A DNA stretch of 64,000 bases from Algiphilus sp. (GTDB taxonomy: Bacteria > Pseudomonadota > Gammaproteobacteria > Nevskiales > Nevskiaceae). The stretch spans positions 124,001 to 188,000 of the forward strand of contig NZ_JAGLEJ010000037.1 in the NCBI RefSeq assembly GCF_023145115.1, read 5' to 3'. The notes beneath the pieces are model-generated. The model searched no databases. It was not told where the DNA came from and saw only the letters and a list, made by a program, of their open reading frames with translations. Below are positions 52,658 through 60,617 of this stretch, piece after piece (the first letter of the stretch is position 1; each line of letters opens with the position of its first letter). The position numbers and the translations under genes are program-made.

Positions 52658-53162
52658 CGGCGGTGCCCGCGTCGGCGTAGTCGGCGATCACCGACCACGC
52701 CCGCTCGCGCTCGGGCAGCGGGATGGACTGGTTGGCGGGGCTGGTCGACGGCAGGGCGTGCAGGCGCAGCGCCGGCCGCAGCCGCGTGCACTCGTCGGCG
52801 AGGTGGCGGCGGAACATCGCAACCGTGCGGCCGCCGTTCAGCAGGATCGCGCGGATGCCCGGATGGCGCTGGAGCAGACCGGGGATGTCGTTGGGCACTT
52901 CGCTGTCGCGTGCGATGGCGCCGTCCAGACTGCCGCGCCGGCGACAGCACGCGAGCACGTCCCAGAGCGCCACGCCGCGCGCGCACAGTGCCTGCATGCG
53001 GGCCTCGTAGGGCTGGCGTGCATCGATGCCCAGATGCAGCGCCATCATCGGCCAGAACAGGTTGCGCGGATGCGCGTAGTAGCGCTGGGCGCGCAGGGAG
53101 GCGGTGCCCGGCATCGAGCCGAGCACCAGCACCCGCGGCGCTTCCGCAGCCACGGGCGGCAT
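52635..53162 (-). CDS. DNA-deoxyinosine glycosylase, Mug/UDG superfamily (175 aa)
   Basis: VLVLGSMPGTASLRAQRYYAHPRNLFWPMM is the active-site segment of the hypoxanthine/uracil DNA glycosylase group and ALPSTSPANQS the C-terminal His/Ser-Pro loop. Removes deaminated bases. An ATG at 53162 is preferred over the TTG at 53225, which would give an unstructured N-terminal tail. Cytoplasmic, single gene. Overlaps the end of the RimK-like gene. Confidence 0.85.
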   Translation of the reverse strand: MPPVAAEAPRVLVLGSMPGTASLRAQRYYAHPRNLFWPMMALHLGIDARQPYEARMQALCARGVALWDVLACCRRRGSLDGAIARDSEVPNDIPGLLQRHPGIRAILLNGGRTVAMFRRHLADECTRLRPALRLHALPSTSPANQSIPLPERERAWSVIADYADAGTAATPSPRS

Positions 53163-53205
53163 GCTGACGAGCGCGCTCGCCGCGCGCTCGTCGCGTGCGG
53201 CCGTG

Positions 53206-53520
53206 CTACTGGAAGCGGCCGCCAACGATCCGGTCCCGGTCGTCGAGCTCGGCGAAGAAGCGGCTGTTGTTCATGCGCAACTCCTTGGTCGCGATGTCTC
53301 CGGGCAGCACCAGCGTGATGTCGGGATAGACGGCGCGGAACTCCTCCGGTGTCGGGGCGTACTCGTCGATGAAGGTGTGGAACTCCGGCACTTCCTGGAC
53401 ATTGCCGGGCCGCGGCGCAGGCAGCGAGCCGGTGCGCTCCTCATACACCACGCAGGCGGCGAGCAGCGTGGCGGCGAGCGCGGGCACGAGGAAGCGGGCG
53501 AAACGGAGCGAGAGGGTCAT
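53206..53520 (-). CDS. Small putative lipoprotein (104 aa)
   Basis: FARFLVPALAATLLAAC is a lipoprotein signal with lipobox Cys at about residue 23; the mature part of about 80 residues has no recognisable domain (YEERTGSLPAPRPG, FHTFIDEYAPTPEEFRAVYPD). Probably attached to the outer membrane. Lies just upstream of the glycosylase gene and could share its transcript. Confidence 0.65.
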   Translation of the reverse strand: MTLSLRFARFLVPALAATLLAACVVYEERTGSLPAPRPGNVQEVPEFHTFIDEYAPTPEEFRAVYPDITLVLPGDIATKELRMNNSRFFAELDDRDRIVGGRFQ

Positions 53521-53574
53521 GATGGTCCCCGATCAGGATGGATGTTCCCATTATGCGGTGTCGGTGCATCGACG

Positions 53575-54534
53575 CTACCGTGCCAGTGATACCGGCTGCC
53601 CCAGCGGCAGCGTCGCGAACCGGATGCCCGGGCGCGCCGCGCGCGCGGCGGACAGGAAGCCGGGCAGGTCGACGCCCAGCGGCAGCGGCTGCAGCGGCGC
53701 CGAGAGCGGGCGGGTGAAGTCGTCCCAGTGCACGGCATAGACTTGGTCGGCGTCCACCGTGTCCACCACCGCCGCGAGATAGCGCGGCAGGTCGTCGATC
53801 ATCGCGACCCCCAGCAGCACGGTATCGGCCCTGACCGCGCGCAGGGCGCCCGGCTCGAAGCCCGCGCTGCCGTGATGCAGCACGCTCCCGTCCGGGTGCG
53901 TCACCGCGATCGACCAGGCGCCGCCGAGGCGGTAGGCCAGCGCCGTCGCCGGCGGTGTCAGCGGGGCATCGATGGTGCCGCGCGGGCGCCCGCCGGTGGC
54001 GCCGGCGTGCCGGGAGGGATGGAAGCGCAGCGTGAAGGCGCCGGCATCGACCGCCATGCCCGGCGCCACCGTCACGATGCGCGACTCGGGCAGGCCCGCG
54101 CCGCGCCCGATATTGGCGGTGCTCGCCGAGCCCACCAGCCGGGCGCCGGTAAGCCGCGCGACCAGGCCGGCGTCGAGAGCGTGGTCGTAGTGGGAATGCG
54201 ATACCGCGACGGCGTCGAGGCGCTGCACGCCGAGGCGTTTCAGCCACGCCCGCACGCGTGCCTCGTCCGGTGCGACCGGCCGGTTCAGCACCAGGCCGAG
54301 CTTGTCCGGCCGGCGCGTGAAGAAGGGGTCGATCATGACCGCGCTGTCGCCGTTGCGCAGCAGTGCGCCGGAGACGCCGAGCCATGTCACGGTGGTGGCG
54401 CCGTCGGCAGCGGTGGTCGCGACGTCCGTCGGCGCCGGGCCGGGGCGCGGCCAGTGCAGCCAGACGACCAGCGCGACGGCGCCCAGCGCGATGCCGGTCA
54501 GCGCAACGAACAGGATGCGACGCAGCGTGCGCAT
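53575..54534 (-). CDS. Membrane-anchored metallo-beta-lactamase-fold hydrolase (319 aa)
   Basis: An N-terminal helix (ILFVALTGIALGAVALVVWL) anchors a UlaG/NAPE-PLD-like MBL domain: the metal motif is SHSHYDHALDAG, with further His in FHPSRHAGATGG and VHWDDFTRP. ATG 54534 is two bases after the stop of the methyltransferase gene, so the two are co-transcribed. Relatives hydrolyse phosphodiester or lactone bonds; phospholipid hydrolysis would fit the PHO-like site upstream of this pair, but that is speculation. Confidence 0.8.
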   Translation of the reverse strand: MRTLRRILFVALTGIALGAVALVVWLHWPRPGPAPTDVATTAADGATTVTWLGVSGALLRNGDSAVMIDPFFTRRPDKLGLVLNRPVAPDEARVRAWLKRLGVQRLDAVAVSHSHYDHALDAGLVARLTGARLVGSASTANIGRGAGLPESRIVTVAPGMAVDAGAFTLRFHPSRHAGATGGRPRGTIDAPLTPPATALAYRLGGAWSIAVTHPDGSVLHHGSAGFEPGALRAVRADTVLLGVAMIDDLPRYLAAVVDTVDADQVYAVHWDDFTRPLSAPLQPLPLGVDLPGFLSAARAARPGIRFATLPLGQPVSLAR

Positions 54535-54535
54535 G

Positions 54536-55384
54536 TCAGGCCCCCGGCAGCCGGTCGTGGGCGCTGGCGCAGAGGATGCGCACGCGTCCGGTCGCCCCGC
54601 TGCCGCCCGCTCCGGAACCCGTGACGGCGTCCGGCGCCAGCAGCGCGCTGCTTCGCCAGCCATCGCGCCTGGCGCGTGCGTGCAGCGCCCCGGCGTCGGT
54701 GAAATGCAGCCGCACCGCGCCGCGCACCATCACCGACAGGGCAGCCAGGAAGCCGCGCGTCAGCAGGTCGCCGTTGTCGGAGGCCAGGTAGGTATCGGCG
54801 AGATAGAGCGATGCCGGGAAGCGCCGCATGCCGGCGCTGGCGTCCTGCCAGAGTTGATCGACGGTCTGGAGCGGGAGGTAGTTCAGCAGCCCCTCGCTGA
54901 TGATGGCGACGCCGCGGTCGGGCGCGAGCGCGCCGAGCAGCGTGCGCAGGCTCAGCGGGCCGGTGGTGACGCCGGCGTCGAGCGCGCGCACCTCGTGGCC
55001 GCTGCTGAGGAGCCCGCCCCGCTGCAGGGCGCGCTGCTTGCGCGCCGCCATCGCCGGCAGATCGGTCTCGATGTAGCGCAGGCCGGTGCCGAAGCGCTGC
55101 TTGAAGCGCCAGCCGCGGGCCGACTGTCCCGCGGCGAGCTCGATCACCTGCGATACGCCGCCGTCGACGATGGCGCGCGTCAGCAGCGCGTCGATGGCCA
55201 CATGACGGGCGAGCAGCAGGCCCTCGAGCAGCGGGTCGGGGCGCAGCGGGGCCGACAGCCGCATGCCGGCCGCGAGCACCCTGTCGGGGAGCGGATGCAG
55301 CGCCGCCGGCGACAGCCCGTGTCGCCGCCACACCGCGCCGGTGTAGCGCGCCGTGGGACTGACGCGGGCAAAGTTCGACCACAT
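54536..55384 (-). CDS. SAM-dependent methyltransferase, leucine carboxyl methyltransferase-like (282 aa)
   Basis: LCM/PPM1-type class I methyltransferase: VIELAAGQSARGWRFKQRFG is the SAM-binding strand and loop, YIETDLPAM the acidic ribose contact, ALDAGVTTGPLSLRTLL and ISEGLLNYLP later family motifs. Cytoplasmic. The ATG at 55384 follows AGGAGG. First gene of a pair with the MBL-fold hydrolase and preceded by a PhoB-box-like site. Substrate unknown; many relatives methylate small carboxylates or polyketides. Confidence 0.8.
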   Translation of the reverse strand: MWSNFARVSPTARYTGAVWRRHGLSPAALHPLPDRVLAAGMRLSAPLRPDPLLEGLLLARHVAIDALLTRAIVDGGVSQVIELAAGQSARGWRFKQRFGTGLRYIETDLPAMAARKQRALQRGGLLSSGHEVRALDAGVTTGPLSLRTLLGALAPDRGVAIISEGLLNYLPLQTVDQLWQDASAGMRRFPASLYLADTYLASDNGDLLTRGFLAALSVMVRGAVRLHFTDAGALHARARRDGWRSSALLAPDAVTGSGAGGSGATGRVRILCASAHDRLPGA

Positions 55385-55467
55385 GCGGAGCCTCCTCTCG
55401 CGGTGCGCGCGCCAGCATAGCGTCACTCCCGCACGGCATGACGCGGCGGTATTCTCCCGCCGCGCGG

Positions 55468-55485
55468 ATGACACGAACGTGACAC
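55468..55485 (-). promoter_or_regulatory. PhoB-box-like site upstream of the methyltransferase-MBL pair
   Basis: Minus strand: GTGTCAC (rc of 55479-55485), spacer GTTC, GTGTCAT (rc of 55468-55474), two half-sites 11 bp apart. About 12 bp further on, GAGAATACC offers a -10-like element, the usual distance for PHO-controlled promoters. It lies in the gap shared with the PmtA-like gene on the plus strand. Confidence 0.45.
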
Positions 55486-55545
55486 ACTGTGCCGGGGCGT
55501 GCCCGGCGCGCCCACAGGTCCAGGTCAGGCACGACCCGCGGAGGA

Positions 55546-56181
55546 ATGGCAGAGCACTTTCGCTATTTGCGGCGCTTCGTCGCCGCGCCGGCCCGCATCG
55601 GCAGCGTGGCACCGAGCTCGCAGTCGCTCGCCCGGGCCATGCTGCGCGGTATCGACTGGGACGCGACCGGTGTCGTCGCGGAGCTCGGTGCCGGTACCGG
55701 CGTGTTCACGCAGGCGGTGGTCGGCGCGCTGGCGCCGGATGCGCGTTTCCTGGTCTTCGAGACCGAGCCCGCGCTGCGCCGCGATCTGCTGCGGCGGTTC
55801 CCGTCACTGGAACTGCACGAGGACGCCGCTACGCTGGGGGCGACACTGGCGGCGGGCGGACTCGACGGCGCCGACTGCATCATCTCGGGCCTCCCCTTCG
55901 CCAACTTCCGCCCGCTGGTCCGGCAGAAGCTGCTTCGCGCCATATTCGGCGCCCTGCGCCCCGGTGGCGTGTTCGTGGGCTTCCAGTACTCGACCCAGCT
56001 GCGGCGCGAGCTGCGCGCCTGCTTCGGTGCCGTCGAGACCGAAGTGGTCCTGCGCAACGTGCCGCCGGCGGTTGTCTACCGCTGCCGGCGGCAGCCGCTC
56101 GACGCGCTGCACGGCCTGCCCGGCGACGCGCCGGCGGTCGACGCCGGCGCCCCCGTGATGGCGGCGCGCGCGGCCGACTGA
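55546..56181 (+). CDS. PmtA-like phospholipid / lipid N-methyltransferase (211 aa)
   Basis: FRYLRRFVAAPARIGSVAPSSQSLARAM is the N-terminal signature of bacterial phosphatidylethanolamine and ornithine-lipid methyltransferases; VVAELGAGTGVFTQAV binds SAM and DCIISGLPFANF replaces the catalytic-loop motif of rRNA dimethylases. ATG 55546 is used since the signature begins there, although GGAGG is very close to it; a GTG at 55489 is in frame. Probably membrane-associated, methylating a lipid head group. Divergent from the methyltransferase-MBL pair with the PHO-like site between. Confidence 0.72.
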   Translation: MAEHFRYLRRFVAAPARIGSVAPSSQSLARAMLRGIDWDATGVVAELGAGTGVFTQAVVGALAPDARFLVFETEPALRRDLLRRFPSLELHEDAATLGATLAAGGLDGADCIISGLPFANFRPLVRQKLLRAIFGALRPGGVFVGFQYSTQLRRELRACFGAVETEVVLRNVPPAVVYRCRRQPLDALHGLPGDAPAVDAGAPVMAARAAD

Positions 56182-56200
56182 GGTCCGGAGCGCGCCGCCC

Positions 56201-56665
56201 TCAGGCGGGCCGGCCGCGGTACATGCGGGAGAAGCCCGCCGGCGCCGCGTGGTCGTGCGTCTTGGGTTTCGGCGCCGGCCCCTCCAGCGCGTGGCCGCGA
56301 TAGCTGCGGCGCTGGACGTCCTCCTGACTGGGCGGCGGCCGGTCCAGCACGTGCTTGAGGGCGGTCATCAGGGCGTCCTGCAGCGCGTTCATGCGCAGCG
56401 GGCGCGCGATGCCGTGCTCGGGACAGTCGCCGTGCTCGGCATAGGGCACGATCACGGCATCGTTCTCGGCCGCGAAGCGGCTGGCGAGATTCTGGCCATC
56501 CGGAGCGCCGGTGTTGAGGATGATGATCTCGGCCTGGGCGGCGTCCGACTCCCACTGCAGATCGGCGGGGAGTCGGCTCTGGATGACGGAGCTGGCCGCG
56601 ACAAGAGCCCGCGATTGCGTCTCTGCGACGCCGATCACGGCCACGCTGACGGTATTTCGCTTCAT
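56201..56665 (-). CDS. Unrecognised small protein with receiver-like region (154 aa)
   Basis: Residues 1-105 have alternating hydrophobic strands and helices (VSVAVIGVAETQSRALVAAS, AEIIILNTGAPDGQNLASRF, AVIVPYAEHGD, IARPLRMNALQDALMTAL) that recall a degenerate response-regulator receiver without a clear phosphoacceptor Asp. The C-terminal 45 residues are polar and probably disordered. ATG 56665 fits the start of the first strand. No operon partner. Function unknown. Confidence 0.6.
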   Translation of the reverse strand: MKRNTVSVAVIGVAETQSRALVAASSVIQSRLPADLQWESDAAQAEIIILNTGAPDGQNLASRFAAENDAVIVPYAEHGDCPEHGIARPLRMNALQDALMTALKHVLDRPPPSQEDVQRRSYRGHALEGPAPKPKTHDHAAPAGFSRMYRGRPA

Positions 56666-56830
56666 CTCGGGTCTCGCGATACTTGGTACCCGTATGAAGC
56701 AAGGATCGGGCCAGTTCGCCGTCGGCTGCAAGGTGATGATTTTGTTGCGGTCGGCCTGCGCGCTCCGGTGTGCCGTGCGCTATCGCAGCGCAGCAAAGGC
56801 CGCATCGGGCCGCCGCGTGCACCTAAATGA

Positions 56831-57364
56831 TCATTCGGTCAGATCGCGGAACATGACGAAGGCGTCCACGAATCCGTGGCGCGGATGCCGGAACGCCCCG
56901 GGCAGCCGGCCCACCGTCGAGAAACCCATGCGGTCCCACAGCGCCTTGGCGCCGGTGTTGGTCGCCACCACCAGGTTGTACTGCATGGCGCGATAGCCGA
57001 GGCGCCGGGCTTCCGCCAGCGAATGCGCGCACATCGCGCGGCCGATGCCGCGGCCGCGCGCTTCGGGGGCGACGATGTAGCCGCAGTTGCAGACGTGCGC
57101 ACCCAGGCCGGGCTGGTTGGGCTTGATGAGATAGGTGCCGACGATGACGCCGCCGCGATCCTCCGCGACGAAGGTCGCCTGCGGGGCCTCGATCCATGCC
57201 TGATGGGCCTCGTCGATCCCGATGGCGGGATCGTGGGGATGGCTCTCGCCGCTGCGGAACTCGTTGCGCAGGACGGGCCATACGGCCTCCCAGTCGGCCG
57301 GCGCGAAGGCGCGGATGGTGCAGCCGGTGTCACTGCCGGATGGTGGTGCGGATCGCGCGGGCAT
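56831..57364 (-). CDS. GNAT-family N-acetyltransferase (177 aa)
   Basis: IRAFAPADWEAVWPVLRNEFRSGE starts the fold, YIVAPEARGRGIGRAMCAHSLAEARRLG is the acetyl-CoA pyrophosphate loop, and VATNTGAKALWDRMGFSTVGRLPGAF the usual end. ATG 57364 avoids an Arg/Ser-rich extension that the longer frame would add. Cytoplasmic; acceptor unknown, perhaps an antibiotic, amino acid or protein N terminus. Divergent from the SGNH hydrolase gene. Confidence 0.85.
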   Translation of the reverse strand: MPARSAPPSGSDTGCTIRAFAPADWEAVWPVLRNEFRSGESHPHDPAIGIDEAHQAWIEAPQATFVAEDRGGVIVGTYLIKPNQPGLGAHVCNCGYIVAPEARGRGIGRAMCAHSLAEARRLGYRAMQYNLVVATNTGAKALWDRMGFSTVGRLPGAFRHPRHGFVDAFVMFRDLTE

Positions 57365-57506
57365 GCTAGAACGCGATGGATGGCCACGGGTGGAGGGCGC
57401 ATCGTGCCACGCGCCGGCGCGGCGCGCGAAGGATGGCACGCGTCCTGCTTGGTGGCAGATGGACACCGCGGCCGTTCCCGATCGCGGTTGCCCCGCTGGA
57501 GGAGCC

Positions 57507-58262
57507 GTGAAACGACTGAATGACAACAGCGGCTATGTGGCCTGGGCCGCTGCGCTGCTCTCCGGCCTGCCACTGTTCGCGTGGCAGGCCTATCGTCTGC
57601 GACGCGACACGCCGCGGCTGGAGGAAGCCCCCGGCCCCCGGGAGGGCGAGGTGACCGGCGAGGCGCCGGTCATCCGGCTCGCCGTCATCGGAGAGTCCAC
57701 TGCCGCCGGTGTCGGCGCGCCGGACCATGCGCGCGGACTCGCCGGCCGGAGTGCGGCGGCGCTGGCAGCGCGCACCGGGCGCGCCGTGCGCTGGAGCGCG
57801 CACGGGCACAACGGGGCCACGGCGCGGCAGACGCGCTATCGCCACGTGCCGGAGGTCGATCGCGGCACCGGCGTGGTCGTGGTGGCCCTCGGCGTCAACG
57901 ACGTGCTCTCCGGATGTGCGCCGGAAACGTGGCGGCACAACCTCGAGAAGCTGCTGGCCTCGACGCGGCGCCGTGCCCCGGGCGCCATCATCGTGGTGAG
58001 CGCGGTGCCGCCGATGGGGCACTTCCCGGCCATCCCGCAGCCGCTGCGCGCGCTGCTGGGCGTGCGCGCCCAGGCCTTCGACCGCATCAGCGCGCTGGTC
58101 GCGGCGGCCTGCCCGCGGGCGCTCTATGTGCCGCTGCCCTACGAGGGCGGCAGCGACTATTTCTGCGAGGACCGCTTCCACCCCTCGGCGCTGGGCTACG
58201 ACCGCTGGGGCACCCTCACCGGCGAGGCGGCGGCACTGCGCATTCAGTCGGCCGCTTCCTGA
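57507..58262 (+). CDS. SGNH/GDSL-type hydrolase with N-terminal hydrophobic segment (251 aa)
   Basis: LAVIGESTAAGVG places the nucleophile Ser64 in block I, HGHNGATARQT gives block II, ALGVNDVLSG block III with Asn, and EDRFHPSALGYDRWG block V with Asp and His. A hydrophobic stretch (YVAWAAALLSGLPLFAWQAY) at 10-29 suggests membrane anchoring or export. GTG 57507 follows GGAGGAG. Esterase or deacetylase of a lipid or polysaccharide. Convergent overlap of 19 bp with the next gene. Confidence 0.85.
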   Translation: MKRLNDNSGYVAWAAALLSGLPLFAWQAYRLRRDTPRLEEAPGPREGEVTGEAPVIRLAVIGESTAAGVGAPDHARGLAGRSAAALAARTGRAVRWSAHGHNGATARQTRYRHVPEVDRGTGVVVVALGVNDVLSGCAPETWRHNLEKLLASTRRRAPGAIIVVSAVPPMGHFPAIPQPLRALLGVRAQAFDRISALVAAACPRALYVPLPYEGGSDYFCEDRFHPSALGYDRWGTLTGEAAALRIQSAAS

Positions 58263-59461
58263 TAGCAGCCGGGACGGAAGCGGGGCGTGCACACGGCGAG
58301 GAAGATCAGCTCGCCGTCGCCGGTGTTGGTGATGCGCTGCGGCGCCTCGGGCGGGATGAGCAGCGCATCGCCGCGCGCCAGCGGGTGGCGCTCGCCCGCG
58401 ACTTCGGCGGTGCCGGTACCGGAGAGCACCACGTAGCGCTCGGCGGTGCCGGTCAGCGCGTGCATGCGCGTGCTGCCACCCGCCGGTACGCGCGCCTCGA
58501 CGATCGACACGGCGTCGTCCTCGCCGGCATTCCACCACTCGCTGATCCAGCAGCCCTCCTCGAACCAGTAGGGCTCGGGTGCCGGTGAGCGCCGCGGGCG
58601 CGTGCGGCGCGCGCGCAGCTGGCGGTAGAGCCCGGAGATGTCGTCGTCGCCGTGCCCGGCATCGACCAGGGCGGCGTAGTCCGCCACCGTGCGGTCGACC
58701 ACCGGCAGCGGCAGGTCGCGATCGGCGGCCATGCGCTGGCTGATGCGCAGATCCTTGAGATGCAGGTCCATGCGGAAGCCGGGCGGATACGCGCCCGCGA
58801 CCATCGTGCGTCCGCGGTTGTTGACGAACCAGGAACCGGCGGCGCCGCTGCCCACCACCTCCACCACCTGATCGGGGTCGAGGCCGCTGGCCTCGGCCAG
58901 CGCCAGGCCCTCGCAGACGGCCTGGTTGATGCCGGCCGCCATGACCTGGTTGACGGCCTTGCAGGCCTGGCCCGCGCCGATCGCGCCGAGGTGCACCCAG
59001 CGCTTGCCCATGGCCTCGAACAGCGGGCCGGCCTCCGCGACATCGGCTTCGGCCCCGCCCACCATGAAGGTCAGCGTGCCCTGGCGCGCGCCCTCGGCAC
59101 CGCCGGTGACGGGGGCATCGACGAAGCGCGCGCCGACGCGTGCCAGTCGTGCCGAAGCCTCGCGTGCAGTGGCGTCCGAGACGGTGGAAGCGTCGATGAC
59201 GAGCCTGCCCGCGGCCTCGGGCACGCACAGCGCATCGACCACCGCCAGCACCTCGGCATCGGCGCGGACGCACAGCACCACCGCGTCGGCGCCGTCCCAG
59301 AGGGCAGACGGTGTGTCCGCCCGCGTGACTCCGAGCTCGCCGGCACGCCGCGCGGCCTTCTCGGCGGTATGGCTCCACAGCCCCGCAAGGCAGCCCGCGG
59401 TGTGCAGATGCCCGGCCATGTGCCAGCCCATGGTGCCCAGTCCGATGAATCCCGCCCGCAT
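58244..59461 (-). CDS. Beta-hydroxyacid dehydrogenase fused to a C-terminal cupin (405 aa)
   Basis: Residues 1-285 are a 3-hydroxyisobutyrate dehydrogenase-like enzyme: FIGLGTMGWHMAGHL is the dinucleotide fold, APVTGGAEGARQGTLTFMVGG the substrate loop, and GQACKAVNQVMAAG carries the catalytic Lys. Residues 290-405 form a cupin (VVLSGTGTAEVAGERHPLARGDALLIPPEAPQRITNTG), with only a partial metal-ligand set. The fusion may add a small-acid sensing or second catalytic step. ATG 59461 is only 38 bp from the end of an IS30 element, so its native promoter may have been displaced. Confidence 0.83.
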   Translation of the reverse strand: MRAGFIGLGTMGWHMAGHLHTAGCLAGLWSHTAEKAARRAGELGVTRADTPSALWDGADAVVLCVRADAEVLAVVDALCVPEAAGRLVIDASTVSDATAREASARLARVGARFVDAPVTGGAEGARQGTLTFMVGGAEADVAEAGPLFEAMGKRWVHLGAIGAGQACKAVNQVMAAGINQAVCEGLALAEASGLDPDQVVEVVGSGAAGSWFVNNRGRTMVAGAYPPGFRMDLHLKDLRISQRMAADRDLPLPVVDRTVADYAALVDAGHGDDDISGLYRQLRARRTRPRRSPAPEPYWFEEGCWISEWWNAGEDDAVSIVEARVPAGGSTRMHALTGTAERYVVLSGTGTAEVAGERHPLARGDALLIPPEAPQRITNTGDGELIFLAVCTPRFRPGCYQEAAD

Positions 59462-59498
59462 GTCCTGATCCTTCCGTTCGTCGATCGAAATGGTTGGT

Positions 59499-59522
59499 GG
59501 ATTCCAGGCCCAAGTGCAACAC
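59499..59522. repeat. IS30 left terminal inverted repeat
   Basis: Begins GGATTC and ends CAAGTGCAACAC; pairs with the right repeat with 5 differences out of 24. It contains an outward TTGCAC (rc of 59514-59519), a fair -35 element pointing at the dehydrogenase-cupin gene. Confidence 0.75.
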
Positions 59523-59531
59523 CGTTGGTCA

Positions 59532-60545
59532 TCAATGTTGTGTTGTTGCATAGGCGGCCTCGAAGAAGACCTCAGCCGGTGTCCGAAAGCCCAGCGATTT
59601 GCGCGGTCGGTTGTTGAGCTGCCAGGCAATGGCATCGAGTTCGCGCTGGGTGTAGTTCGACAGGACCTGGCCCTTGGGCAGGTACTGGCGGAGCAAGCCG
59701 TTGGTGTTTTCGTTGATACCCCGCTGCCAGGGGCTGTTCGGATCGGCGAAGTAGATGCTGAGGCCGGTGCGCTCAGCCAGCTCGCTGTGGCGCGCCATTT
59801 CCTTGCCCTGGTCATAGGTCAGGGTGCGCCGCTGCGCCTCCGGGAGGGCATTGAAGGTCGTGCTGAACCCCTCCAAGGCGGCCTCGGCGGTACAGCCCTC
59901 CATCTTGGCGAGCATCACGAACAAGGAGTGGCGGTCCACCAGCGTGCCGATCGCCGATTGATTGCGGCGCCCGACGATGAAGTCGCCTTCCCAATGTCCC
60001 GGCACCAGCCGGTCTTCAGCTTCCGGCGGGCGCACATGGATGCTGACCATATCCGTGAGCCGGCCGCGCCGGTCCCTGCCTTGGCGGCGCTTGCGCCCGC
60101 TGCGATGCCCTTGTCGCAGCAGCGACGTCAGCTCGCGCCGAAGCTGGCCGCGCGGCGTGGCGTAGATCGCGGTGTAGATTGTTTCGTGCGACACCCCGCC
60201 CAGTCTGCCGGCGATCTGTTCCGGGGACCAACCGCGATGCAGACGCTTCACCACCATCGGCCAGAGCGCGCCTGTGCGGGCCAGCTTGCGTTCGACGCGC
60301 GGCTTGCGGCGCAGCCGTCGGGCACGCTGGCCCGCGCTCGGCGCGTCATATCGCGGGATCTTGCGCGGACGCCCCTTGAGCGGCTCCGACTCCCGCCGAT
60401 AGCCATTGCGCCGAAGCTCCCGCTGGATCGTGCTCGGCGATCGGCCAATAGCTTCAGCGACCCGGCGCATGCTCGATCCGCCCAGGATCATCGCCATGAT
60501 CGTGCCCCGTTCCTCCGCACCCAAGTGTCGATAGTGAATCCCCAC
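59532..60545 (-). CDS. IS30-family transposase (337 aa)
   Basis: An N-terminal helix-turn-helix (RGTIMAMILGGSSMRRVAEAIGRSPSTIQRELRRNG) and a DDE integrase core: Asp in PGHWEGDFIVG, Asp in LTYDQGKEM and Glu in GINENTNGLLRQYLPKG. GTG 60545 is near the right inverted repeat, with AGGAGG upstream. The frame is uninterrupted and full-length for the family, so the element may still be active. Confidence 0.92.
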   Translation of the reverse strand: MGIHYRHLGAEERGTIMAMILGGSSMRRVAEAIGRSPSTIQRELRRNGYRRESEPLKGRPRKIPRYDAPSAGQRARRLRRKPRVERKLARTGALWPMVVKRLHRGWSPEQIAGRLGGVSHETIYTAIYATPRGQLRRELTSLLRQGHRSGRKRRQGRDRRGRLTDMVSIHVRPPEAEDRLVPGHWEGDFIVGRRNQSAIGTLVDRHSLFVMLAKMEGCTAEAALEGFSTTFNALPEAQRRTLTYDQGKEMARHSELAERTGLSIYFADPNSPWQRGINENTNGLLRQYLPKGQVLSNYTQRELDAIAWQLNNRPRKSLGFRTPAEVFFEAAYATTQH

Positions 60546-60566
60546 AGCACACCTCCTTTGCCGGAA

Positions 60567-60590
60567 GTGTTGCACTTGCGGATTGAATCC
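60567..60590. repeat. IS30 right terminal inverted repeat
   Basis: Begins GTGTTGCACTTG and ends GAATCC; the reverse complement of the left repeat with a few changes in the middle. It carries the second outward TTGCAC. Confidence 0.75.
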
Positions 60591-60617
60591 AAGGTTGCAA
60601 AAAGTTGTCCGACGGGC

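Larger units (their letters stand above)
59499..60590 (-). mobile_element. IS30-family insertion sequence (about 1.09 kb)
   Basis: Bounded by imperfect 24-bp inverted repeats at 59499-59522 and 60567-60590 that share the GTGTTGCACTTG core (rc at the left end). One transposase gene fills the element on the minus strand and looks intact. No target-site duplication is evident in the flanks (TTGGT on the left, AAGGTT on the right), so boundaries may shift by a few bases. It separates the dehydrogenase-cupin gene from the alpha/beta hydrolase gene. Confidence 0.82.

Noticed and set aside
59490..59600. Target-site duplication of the IS30 element
   Set aside because: Flanking bases on the two sides do not match for any 2-5 bp size at the proposed ends.
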